A DNA stretch of 30,693 nt from a virus: positions 1 to 30,693 of the IMG/VR virus record IMGVR_UViG_3300021376_000239; one strand, written 5' to 3'. Below are positions 1-5,824 of the stretch, piece after piece; within the stretch, counting starts at the first letter, position 1; each line of letters starts with the position of its first letter. The position numbers and the translations under genes are program-made. Below the pieces are notes generated by a model that was given only the letters and a program-made list of their open reading frames with translations, was not told the origin of the DNA and made no database searches.

Positions 1-108
1 AATAATTGTCCACCAATCTTCGGTTTCATATGATAAACAATATTCCTTACGCTTTTGCATATATTTAATAGCGTAAGAGCCTTCTTTGCAGCATTTAACT
101 TTTAGCAT
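1..108 (-). CDS. Hypothetical small protein, truncated by the window edge
   Basis: A 36-codon open reading frame starts with ATG at 108 and runs off the left edge, so its C-terminus is not visible. It begins MLKVKCCKEGSYAIKYM and contains two adjacent cysteines and the stretch EDWWTII. It starts 3 bases after the stop of the preceding zinc-finger gene, with a GGGG run about a dozen bases upstream as a possible ribosome binding site. Tight co-directional packing supports it as a real gene. No family is recognised. Confidence 0.5.
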   Translation of the reverse strand, partial: MLKVKCCKEGSYAIKYMQKRKEYCLSYETEDWWTII

Positions 109-111
109 AAA

Positions 112-345
112 TTAAAAAGCCCCACAAGAACACTGCACCCAATCTTTATGCCACCAACACTTTTTATCATGTCCAGTTAGTGACATATCTTTAATACCAT
201 GCTTACCTACGCTGCGCTTTAAATAATCTTTTCCACCGTCAACGGCCAAATTGCCACAGCTGCACATAACAAAATCGTGACGATGCTTACTTTCTACGAC
301 TTCTTGACAATTTAAACATTTTGCTGCATTCTTTATTATTTGCAC
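112..345 (-). CDS. Small zinc-finger-like phage protein (DUF7695-like)
   Basis: This 77-residue protein has a CLNC pair near residue 11, a CSCG pair near residue 28 and a second CSCG at the very C-terminus, with a KHRHDFVMC segment and a DGGKDYLKRS segment between them. That layout resembles small phage proteins annotated as DUF7695, which probably bind a metal through paired cysteines; function unknown. The start is GTG at 345, chosen because GGAGG lies 4 bases upstream; it overlaps the end of the lipoprotein gene by 10 bases, which suggests translational coupling. Family placement is from memory of the pattern and moderately secure; any biochemical role is not known. Confidence 0.65.
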   Translation of the reverse strand: MQIIKNAAKCLNCQEVVESKHRHDFVMCSCGNLAVDGGKDYLKRSVGKHGIKDMSLTGHDKKCWWHKDWVQCSCGAF

Positions 346-1490
346 GTTTCCTCCGCTACGATAGAGTCTAACACAGATTCCATTTCTGGTTGAGACAGGT
401 ATAAATTATATATTCCGCCGTCTGTTGCATCAGTTATTGGTTGGTAAGAAGCATAAACATTGGAAACAGTAAATGTATATACATGTCTATTTTCTTGAAC
501 CGCCATATCTACAACTTCCTGCAAAACAAGTGGTGGGTTATATTCATATGATTGTCCCCCTTCATCCGTAAACATGATAATCACTTTAACTGAATTGTTT
601 CTCCATGTCAAGCCTAATTCATTTAACGAATTACTTAATAAATATATAGCGTCCCACGTTGGTTCAAGAGCACAATTACCTGCATATTGATTTGATAAAG
701 CGATTGAAGCAGCACTAGCATTAGTTAAATCTTGTATTAATAACGTCCGACCATCATAAGTAGAATTAGACCAAGGAGCGGCAACAACGGCAAATTTTAA
801 ATCAGCACGATTATTATATTTTATGACCCATGTTTTTGAAACATTAGCTATATTTCTAATAACATTTTCCATTGAGCCGCTTTCATCAATAACAAATACA
901 ATATCTATTAAGCGGTTTGGTTTTGTTACGTTTTCATCTATTTCACCGTCGCAATCATTATCTTTACCATCACACGTTTCATATTTTGGTAATTGCTGAT
1001 TAATACACTGTACTTTTCCTGCGATACATCTTGAAGAACCGGGGTGGCATTCTCCATACATTAAATTACCAGCATCTCCTGTGTAACATGGTTGCGATAT
1101 AAATTGCAAATCGTCTACTCTACCATTACAATCGTTGTCAAAACCATCACAGATTTCTGTCTGTGGTTTTGGAGCATCGCAATTAATAAATTTTCCATTA
1201 GAACATATTTCAAATCCCATACCACATTGGGTTTGACAAGTTTGATTTATTGATTCATCAATATATCCATCACAATTATTATCTAAACCGTCACATATTT
1301 CTTTTCCAGCGGCACCATATCCTACACATTCTGGTTCCTGTCCTTCGTTACATTCCCAATATCCTAAATGACATATGCCAACACCAGCTTTTTTAGAGTC
1401 TGGGTGGCATACTTGTCCACATATATTATATTTTTGTATTTTTGAATTATCGCAAGAAACTAAAAGGATTAGTAATAGTATTTTTTTCAT
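336..1490 (-). CDS. Predicted lipoprotein with three MopE-type metal-binding repeats and a vWA domain
   Basis: The 384-residue product starts with a lipoprotein signal peptide (basic MKK, a Leu-rich core, lipobox LVSC with Cys13). Asp14 directly follows the lipidated Cys, which in E. coli favours retention in the inner membrane. A Cys-rich region follows with three copies of CDGxDNxCxGxxDx at about residues 66-79, 114-127 and 173-186, the signature of MopE-type metal-binding repeats known from myxobacterial and other surface proteins. Residues about 195-384 look like a von Willebrand A domain: IVFVIDESGSM carries the MIDAS DxSxS and VIIMFTDEGG a later strand. It is therefore expected to be anchored outside the cytoplasm and to bind metal and perhaps a protein ligand. 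A role in altering the infected cell envelope is inference. The ATG at 1490 follows AAGGAGG, which partly lies in a hairpin. Confidence 0.8.
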   Translation of the reverse strand: MKKILLLILLVSCDNSKIQKYNICGQVCHPDSKKAGVGICHLGYWECNEGQEPECVGYGAAGKEICDGLDNNCDGYIDESINQTCQTQCGMGFEICSNGKFINCDAPKPQTEICDGFDNDCNGRVDDLQFISQPCYTGDAGNLMYGECHPGSSRCIAGKVQCINQQLPKYETCDGKDNDCDGEIDENVTKPNRLIDIVFVIDESGSMENVIRNIANVSKTWVIKYNNRADLKFAVVAAPWSNSTYDGRTLLIQDLTNASAASIALSNQYAGNCALEPTWDAIYLLSNSLNELGLTWRNNSVKVIIMFTDEGGQSYEYNPPLVLQEVVDMAVQENRHVYTFTVSNVYASYQPITDATDGGIYNLYLSQPEMESVLDSIVAEETCK

Positions 1491-1492
1491 AA

Positions 1493-1517
1493 GATGCCTC
1501 CTTAATAACTAGGCATC
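1493..1517 (-). promoter_or_regulatory. Hairpin overlapping the ribosome binding site of the lipoprotein gene
   Basis: On the minus strand a perfect 7-base inverted repeat, GATGCCT and AGGCATC, encloses an 11-base loop just before the lipoprotein start codon. The Shine-Dalgarno AAGGAGG straddles the loop and the 3' arm, so folding would hide part of it. There is no T-run after the stem, so it is not a classical terminator. Translational control is inference. Confidence 0.4.
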
Positions 1518-1526
1518 TAAAATGCA

Positions 1527-1664
1527 TTAAGGACGCCAAATGCCGTCTTTACTTTTTTTCATTTTATAAAAAACATAAATCGAAAAACCGATACATAAAA
1601 TGGAAATACCAAGAGCTATATCTATCAATACTGGTTCAACCCAATTGTTACTGGTCGGCATCAT
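1527..1664 (-). CDS. Small single-pass membrane protein (45 aa)
   Basis: A 45-residue ORF starts with ATG at 1664, 9 bases after a clear GGAGG; a second in-frame ATG follows at 1661. The sequence has a short polar N-terminus (MMPTSNNWVEP), one hydrophobic stretch of about 20 residues (VLIDIALGISILCIGFSIYV) and a basic tail (FYKMKKSKDGIWRP). This predicts an inner-membrane protein with the basic end in the cytoplasm. It overlaps the previous gene by 17 bases and lies directly before the lipoprotein gene, so the two may be co-expressed and act at the same membrane. No family is recognised; phage proteins of this shape include holin-like and superinfection-exclusion proteins, but nothing here decides that. 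Confidence 0.6.
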   Translation of the reverse strand: MMPTSNNWVEPVLIDIALGISILCIGFSIYVFYKMKKSKDGIWRP

Positions 1665-1902
1665 TAACTATATCCTCCAAGACATTAAGTGAAGAGTAAA
1701 GAGAATCAGCACTCTTTAATGCTATCTCTAACATTTCTTTTAATTCATTGACTTTTATATTTTTTGATGAACTAAAGAAAAATTCATTAACAAACATCAT
1801 TTGATCAAAAGTAAGATCTAAATAATTGATTGGTAAATTAGCTGCTAATTTGATGTGCATCGGTATCTGGTTGTATATCTTTTCTGCGGCTACGATCATC
1901 AT
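1648..1902 (-). CDS. Hypothetical protein (84 aa)
   Basis: The 84-residue product is acidic and helix-prone, with a hydrophobic centre (NYLDLTFDQMMFVNEFFF) and a C-terminal half rich in Leu, Glu and Lys. No motif is recognised. The ATG at 1902 follows GGAGAAAAT at good spacing, which supports this start although it lies about 65 bases inside the end of the preceding gene in another frame. Its own end overlaps the small membrane-protein gene. Such nested overlaps suggest translational coupling. Confidence 0.55.
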   Translation of the reverse strand: MMIVAAEKIYNQIPMHIKLAANLPINYLDLTFDQMMFVNEFFFSSSKNIKVNELKEMLEIALKSADSLYSSLNVLEDIVNDADQ

Positions 1903-2722
1903 ATTTTCTCCGATTGCCTTTAAAGAGAGTCACTGGTTTACTATACAAACTACTTTGTTCTGAAGATAAATAGTTCTTGTAGCCGTCCCAAGTACTTATA
2001 TCGTGAAACCATGATAAATCTATCACTTCAGCTTCAGTTGTGTCAACACCTTTAAAAACAGTCGCTATATCATAAAACCTAGCACTTTTTGTGCCCCACT
2101 CTTCTGCCTGTTTTCCTTTAACTAAATCTCTGCAACGGAAAAAATCTTCTGCATCAAAAGTAAAAGGTAAGTGTAAATTATCTTTCACAGTTTTGTTATT
2201 ATAAGAATAAATAACTTTTTTTTTTGAAGATAGTAATAATCTATTCTGTCTTAGACTTTCATCGGGTACAATACCATATGGAAAGGAACAAAAAAACTTT
2301 TCTGGTGCTATCCATTTGCTAATAAATTTGGAAACACGAAAAGCACTATCGGCACCATATAAAGCACTCCATCCTAGACAATCTCTTTTTTCTTTATCTC
2401 TAGGATGTATTGGCACATAATAAACGCTTACTTCTTTTATTCTTTTATACGTAGCAGGATTAGTTGAAAGATTAATTGGATCAACAAGAATATCGCCTAC
2501 CCTTTTTCTAACTAAAGGCTGTGTGCCTAAATGACCTACAATCCATACTGTTTCGCATCCCGCTAAAACACATTGAAATACAGCACGCTCCACTGCAAGA
2601 TAGTTTTGTGATATAGGCATAAGGCAATCGTGCCAAGGCATATTAAAATCAAGTTTTTGCCCTGCAATTGACACTATGCCAGCTAAATGTTGAATTGTTT
2701 TATCTTTGTTTACTTGTTCCAT
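1838..2722 (-). CDS. Putative nucleotidyltransferase/GT-A-like protein
   Basis: The 294-residue product has an N-terminal segment that reads like the first Rossmann-like unit of sugar-phosphate nucleotidyltransferases: IVSIAG at about residues 16-21, MPWHDCLMPIS in the place of the usual KPLLPIxGKP, then AVERAVFQCVLAGCETVWIVG, which matches the LAxAGIxEIxVVxG pattern. Later landmarks are VYYVPIHPRD, GWSALYGADSAF and FFCSFPYGIVPDE. The canonical GxGTRM glycine loop is not evident, so activity is uncertain. The C-terminal tail is very basic and overlaps the next gene by 65 bases. The start at 2722 overlaps the previous gene by 13 bases. Transfer of a nucleotide to a sugar, or glycosylation of DNA or surface, is possible but inferred only. 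Confidence 0.45.
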   Translation of the reverse strand: MEQVNKDKTIQHLAGIVSIAGQKLDFNMPWHDCLMPISQNYLAVERAVFQCVLAGCETVWIVGHLGTQPLVRKRVGDILVDPINLSTNPATYKRIKEVSVYYVPIHPRDKEKRDCLGWSALYGADSAFRVSKFISKWIAPEKFFCSFPYGIVPDESLRQNRLLLSSKKKVIYSYNNKTVKDNLHLPFTFDAEDFFRCRDLVKGKQAEEWGTKSARFYDIATVFKGVDTTEAEVIDLSWFHDISTWDGYKNYLSSEQSSLYSKPVTLFKGNRRKYDDRSRRKDIQPDTDAHQISS

Positions 2723-3537
2723 AAATATCTACTCTGCACTAAATCATACCATCTTTGATCATATGTGGCTTTTTCTAGTATTGTTTCTACTTTATCATAC
2801 AACATACAGATAGACGGTGGTAAGTTATTGTATATATTTTTTCCTAATGGATATATATCTCGTTTAACTGATGATATTTTTGGTTTTAAAAAAATGTTGT
2901 TACTTTTATCCCAGATGCCTTTTATACCATTTTTTTTCATTAAGTTTAGAACTTTTAGTCTTGCTATATTTTGCGAATAATCATCGCTTTTTAAGTTTTT
3001 ATCTGTTATTTTGGAAACGGCAACAAGATCTTTTCTTTTTTCTACTGAATGTCTTCTTTGTGAAATATAAAAGTATATTTTTTTAACAAAATCATCATCG
3101 TCTTCAATTATGTCTAATGGATGAATAGATCCCCTATTAATGTTGAACCAATCAATCACCCAATTATCATAATTTGTTTTTGAAGAAGGAGTTGGTAAAC
3201 CTTCAACATTTAAATCATTTGAAATTATTAATTTATTAAATGTAACTGTAGTAACAAGACCTAATTTTGTAATGACTTTTAACTTTTTATCATCCTCAAT
3301 TCTTATATTGACTATCTTATCGCTAAACGGAACAAACTTGTCATTAGATATTAAGTAAGCCAGATCATTCCATAAAGCTATATCTTCATCCCAATTTAAA
3401 TTTTCACTATAAACATATGGTTTATCTACACACATAAAAATAGCAGGACATTTATTCACATAGCAATAAGAAAGCGCACTCAGGTCACTACCAATGACCA
3501 ATTGATCATAATAGAGTTCAAGAGTGCGCTGATACAT
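2710..3537 (-). CDS. Unknown protein with a Rossmann-like dinucleotide-binding N-terminus
   Basis: The 275-residue product opens with YYDQLVIGSDLSALSYCYV, close to the beta-alpha-beta start of FAD- or NAD-binding flavoproteins (hydrophobic strand, then GxGxxA), except that the second glycine is Asp. The middle has KVITKLGLVTTVTFNKLIISND, similar to the strand pattern before the second dinucleotide-facing loop of such enzymes. The remainder is Lys/Asp-rich and unrecognised. It starts one base after the ThyX stop codon, which suggests coupling with a flavin-dependent enzyme. A degenerate flavoprotein is the best guess; a phage-specific protein that only mimics the pattern is equally possible. 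Confidence 0.45.
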   Translation of the reverse strand: MYQRTLELYYDQLVIGSDLSALSYCYVNKCPAIFMCVDKPYVYSENLNWDEDIALWNDLAYLISNDKFVPFSDKIVNIRIEDDKKLKVITKLGLVTTVTFNKLIISNDLNVEGLPTPSSKTNYDNWVIDWFNINRGSIHPLDIIEDDDDFVKKIYFYISQRRHSVEKRKDLVAVSKITDKNLKSDDYSQNIARLKVLNLMKKNGIKGIWDKSNNIFLKPKISSVKRDIYPLGKNIYNNLPPSICMLYDKVETILEKATYDQRWYDLVQSRYLWNK

Positions 3538-3538
3538 A

Positions 3539-4255
3539 TTACTTACTATTTCTTACTTCACTGTAGGCTTTAATAGTTTCAGGAAATAAGTCTTCGGCTA
3601 GTTTCAAACAAGCATTAGCTACTTGCTGTATTTCCCATTGAGCACCTTCATGAGTTCTTAGCTCAACAAACTTGAAAAGATTATTTAAATTTGTAGTGCC
3701 ATAATATTCTGTGTATAAATTCTGCGGTAATACCCCACGCGCTTGTTCACGACATACACCTAAATCTAGCATCTTTTCATAAAACTCAACAGATATTTTA
3801 TGATGATCTTGCACAATATCACTTACATGCATACCTTGAATCCATTGGTCAGGCTCCTGATACCAAGGATTAATTAACTGTTCTGCGTTGCTAGCTTGAC
3901 GATTGCTTTTATGCTGTGTACGAAATGCTTTTGGTTCATAGAACTGTAGTTTCTCATCAGTATATCTACGTGAAATTTCGTTATATGACCAAGTGCGATG
4001 CCTGTGATGTTGAGAACGAATATAAAGCGGCACAACAAACTTAAAAGTAACTAAGTTGTGTTCAAGAGTAGAGGTATGCTTGTGTTGAATGAGATAGCGA
4101 ATTAACTTTCTATCTCTATCGTCTAACTCTTTATCGTTATCTTGTCCAAAACTAACACGGGCTGCGTTTACAACTGTTTTATCACTACCAACGTGTTGAA
4201 CATATTGAACACGCCCAATATTGTCATCATATAAATAAATTGTGTCGTTAATCAT
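3539..4255 (-). CDS. thyX: Flavin-dependent thymidylate synthase ThyX
   Basis: The enzyme makes dTMP from dUMP using methylenetetrahydrofolate and reduced FAD. The ThyX signature is complete at about residues 85-98, RHRTWSYNEISRRY (RHRxxSxNExSxRY), and the upstream HTSTLEH matches the HxSxxEH element that contacts flavin. The length of 238 residues is normal. The C-terminal part (CREQARGVLPQNLYTEYYG) matches the family's R-x-LP region before the helix bearing the dUMP-activating Arg. The ATG at 4255 has AGGTGA upstream. It lies in the nucleotide-supply block with RNR, thioredoxin and a deaminase, consistent with dTMP supply during replication. Confidence 0.95.
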   Translation of the reverse strand: MINDTIYLYDDNIGRVQYVQHVGSDKTVVNAARVSFGQDNDKELDDRDRKLIRYLIQHKHTSTLEHNLVTFKFVVPLYIRSQHHRHRTWSYNEISRRYTDEKLQFYEPKAFRTQHKSNRQASNAEQLINPWYQEPDQWIQGMHVSDIVQDHHKISVEFYEKMLDLGVCREQARGVLPQNLYTEYYGTTNLNNLFKFVELRTHEGAQWEIQQVANACLKLAEDLFPETIKAYSEVRNSK

Positions 4256-4262
4256 CTATCAC

Positions 4263-4541
4263 CTATTTGTAAAATGCGCCATAAACGCCAACTTCTGGTA
4301 CAACATAAATTGTTTTTCCAAGTACATTAATTGTTTCAATCATATTTGCAGAAACAACTAATACACATTGTCCTAAATTACTATATGGCGAATCACCGGC
4401 TGCTCTAGTTAACTTTACAGCTTTATAGTTTTCAACCTTTTTGTAGTCCTCTGGAAGAATGAAGCCAGAGGTTTTATTCTCTGGCTTCGTTTCTTCAATA
4501 GGCTCTACCAAAAGATATTTATTCTTAGGGTAGAATTGCAT
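4263..4541 (-). CDS. GroES-like co-chaperonin
   Basis: The 92-residue product matches the length and layout of GroES-fold co-chaperonins: N-terminal YPKNKYLLVEPIEE corresponds to the RPLxDRVLVKxxE strand; KTSGFILPEDYKK corresponds to the mobile loop that docks on GroEL, including the hydrophobic F-I-L tripeptide (IVL in GroES) after a glycine; LGQCVLVV and IETINVLGKTIYVV correspond to later barrel strands. T4 gp31 is the precedent of a phage co-chaperonin needed to fold the capsid protein. Sequence similarity is remote, so the call depends on the strand and loop order. ATG at 4541 has AAGGA upstream. Partner is presumably the host GroEL. Confidence 0.6.
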   Translation of the reverse strand: MQFYPKNKYLLVEPIEETKPENKTSGFILPEDYKKVENYKAVKLTRAAGDSPYSNLGQCVLVVSANMIETINVLGKTIYVVPEVGVYGAFYK

Positions 4542-4550
4542 GTTATATCC

Positions 4551-4811
4551 TTACTTTACTTTGTTAAATGTGTCTACGAACTTATCAATATCAAAATCGC
4601 TCTTTTTAGCTAACGTATAAGCCCTAGATACATATTTCATATCTTCCTTACTCAACCAATCGTTCTCAACATAATTCTTTTTTAAATCAGAGCGTTGTTC
4701 CTTAAATGGTTGCATTGCCTGATCAACAGCGGATAGGGCTTTAACAAAATCTTTAATGCGTTCCTCTTTAGTCTTAGGTTTATCTACAACATTATTAACG
4801 GCGTATGACAT
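4551..4811 (-). CDS. Hypothetical small helical protein (86 aa)
   Basis: The product is charged and predicted helical throughout, with Lys-rich N-terminal KPKTKEERIKDFVKAL and an acidic/Lys C-terminal half ending in DIDKFVDTFNKVK. It contains no cysteines and no membrane segment. AGGAG precedes the ATG at 4811 at good spacing, and the gene is packed 9 bases from the GroES-like gene. Related small proteins occur in many phage replication regions, but no named family is recognised here. Confidence 0.6.
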   Translation of the reverse strand: MSYAVNNVVDKPKTKEERIKDFVKALSAVDQAMQPFKEQRSDLKKNYVENDWLSKEDMKYVSRAYTLAKKSDFDIDKFVDTFNKVK

Positions 4812-4819
4812 ATATTCTC

Positions 4820-5062
4820 CTATCGGTTAATGTGTTTTTCAATCTGTCCTAAAAGTACTTTGTACTTATCCTCTAATCTACCACGTTCTTCAGCTTCTTG
4901 CAAGTGGTCTAATCGAACTTTGATACCTGTATCTTTATTATCAATCAATAGCTTGCGATAAAAACCAAAGTCGTCAGACATATAATAAGATTCGTTTGAA
5001 AAACGCACATCTTGGTTAGACCTACGAGTTAATTCATTTTCTATGACTTTGATATTAAACAT
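4820..5062 (-). CDS. Hypothetical small protein (80 aa)
   Basis: The start is set at ATG 5062 because a strong GGAGG lies 8 bases upstream. A longer in-frame start at 5107 would fall inside a terminator hairpin and has no ribosome binding site. The product begins MFNIKVIENELTRRS and has a charged, helix-prone C-terminus rich in Glu, Arg and Lys. No family is recognised. It is the first gene after a terminator-like hairpin and lies 8 bases before the next gene. Confidence 0.6.
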   Translation of the reverse strand: MFNIKVIENELTRRSNQDVRFSNESYYMSDDFGFYRKLLIDNKDTGIKVRLDHLQEAEERGRLEDKYKVLLGQIEKHINR

Positions 5063-5074
5063 AGCTTTTCCTCC

Positions 5075-5117
5075 AAAAGCAAACGGCACTACAGTCTTTT
5101 GTACCATAGTGCCGTTT
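5075..5117 (-). terminator. Rho-independent terminator-like hairpin
   Basis: On the minus strand, AAACGGCACTA pairs perfectly with TAGTGCCGTTT (11 bp, 15-base loop), followed by GC and TTTT. It starts 18 bases after the stop of the upstream gene and ends just before the ribosome binding site of the next. The tail is short, so termination may be partial, or the stem may protect or process the mRNA. Confidence 0.65.
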
Positions 5118-5134
5118 AAATGTTAAGTTTTATA

Positions 5135-5767
5135 TTAAATATTAACAAATTCTTCATCACCACCGTCTCTCATCATTTTAATAAAATCTCGATTAGACAT
5201 TGTTTTTACTGTTTTATTAACATGTTTGCCATATGGGATTTGAACAAGAGGATAGATAGATTTAGAAACAACACCAGCGTTTTTTATTACTATAGCAGTT
5301 ACAACTTGCGGAATATCTAAAGTGTCATTTTTTTCAGATGGTATTTTTCTATTATCAAAATCATAACCTCCATATTCTTGAGCAGTAGGCCATAAACTAG
5401 TAGGAAATAATTTTACAAATGAATTAAACAAAGATATTTTATCACTACTTTTTTTAAATTGTTTTTCTATTTCTTGGGCTACGGAAAAAATTTGTTCTAC
5501 TTTTTTTATACGTTCTTTTAATTGCTCTTCAGTTTTTTTAGGAATATTCTGTAACTCATTAGCTAAACTTCTAATTTTATTTAGAAGCTGTTTCTCTGAA
5601 ATATTTGTGATTTCAGCACCTGTAGCAGTATCATCGTCTGTAGATGGTTCGTTTGAAGATGGAGTCGATTTTCTAAATCGACTAGAAGCGTCAATAACAT
5701 CGCCTTCAGTTATTTTATTAATTTCTTCTTTAATGATCTGCTTTAAGAACTGTTTAGTGATTTTCAT
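5135..5767 (-). CDS. Phage protein with an N-terminal MKITKxxLKxIIKEE motif
   Basis: The start is ATG 5767, with GGAG 6 bases upstream; a longer TTG start would overlap that site. The 210-residue product opens with MKITKQFLKQIIKEE, a motif I recall at the N-terminus of many otherwise unrelated proteins in large T4-like phages. It is followed by an acidic Ser/Thr-rich linker, a coiled-coil-like stretch (roughly residues 60-110, rich in Lys, Glu and Gln) and a C-terminal domain with SLWPTAQEYGGYDFDN and FIKMMRDGGDEEF. Function is unknown; a virion-associated role is conceivable because that motif family includes structural proteins, but this is inference. Confidence 0.6.
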   Translation of the reverse strand: MKITKQFLKQIIKEEINKITEGDVIDASSRFRKSTPSSNEPSTDDDTATGAEITNISEKQLLNKIRSLANELQNIPKKTEEQLKERIKKVEQIFSVAQEIEKQFKKSSDKISLFNSFVKLFPTSLWPTAQEYGGYDFDNRKIPSEKNDTLDIPQVVTAIVIKNAGVVSKSIYPLVQIPYGKHVNKTVKTMSNRDFIKMMRDGGDEEFVNI

Positions 5768-5794
5768 AATTTTCTCCAAAAGTGTAAATTAAAT

Positions 5795-5824
5795 AGTATA
5801 GCATACCCCAAAAAGTCTATTTAA
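5795..5824 (-). promoter_or_regulatory. Candidate extended -10 promoter
   Basis: In the gap after the RNR gene, the minus strand reads TGCTATACT, an extended -10 box. The best -35 match is TTAAAT at 18-base spacing, which is weak. The box would give a start site just before the ribosome binding site of the gene beginning at 5767. An AT-only inverted repeat (AATTAAATAG and CTATTTAATT) flanks it. Confidence 0.4.

Noticed and set aside
5063-5107. N-terminal extension of the gene at 4820 up to 5107
   Set aside because: The extension translates through a terminator stem and lacks a ribosome binding site, whereas ATG 5062 has GGAGG at ideal spacing.
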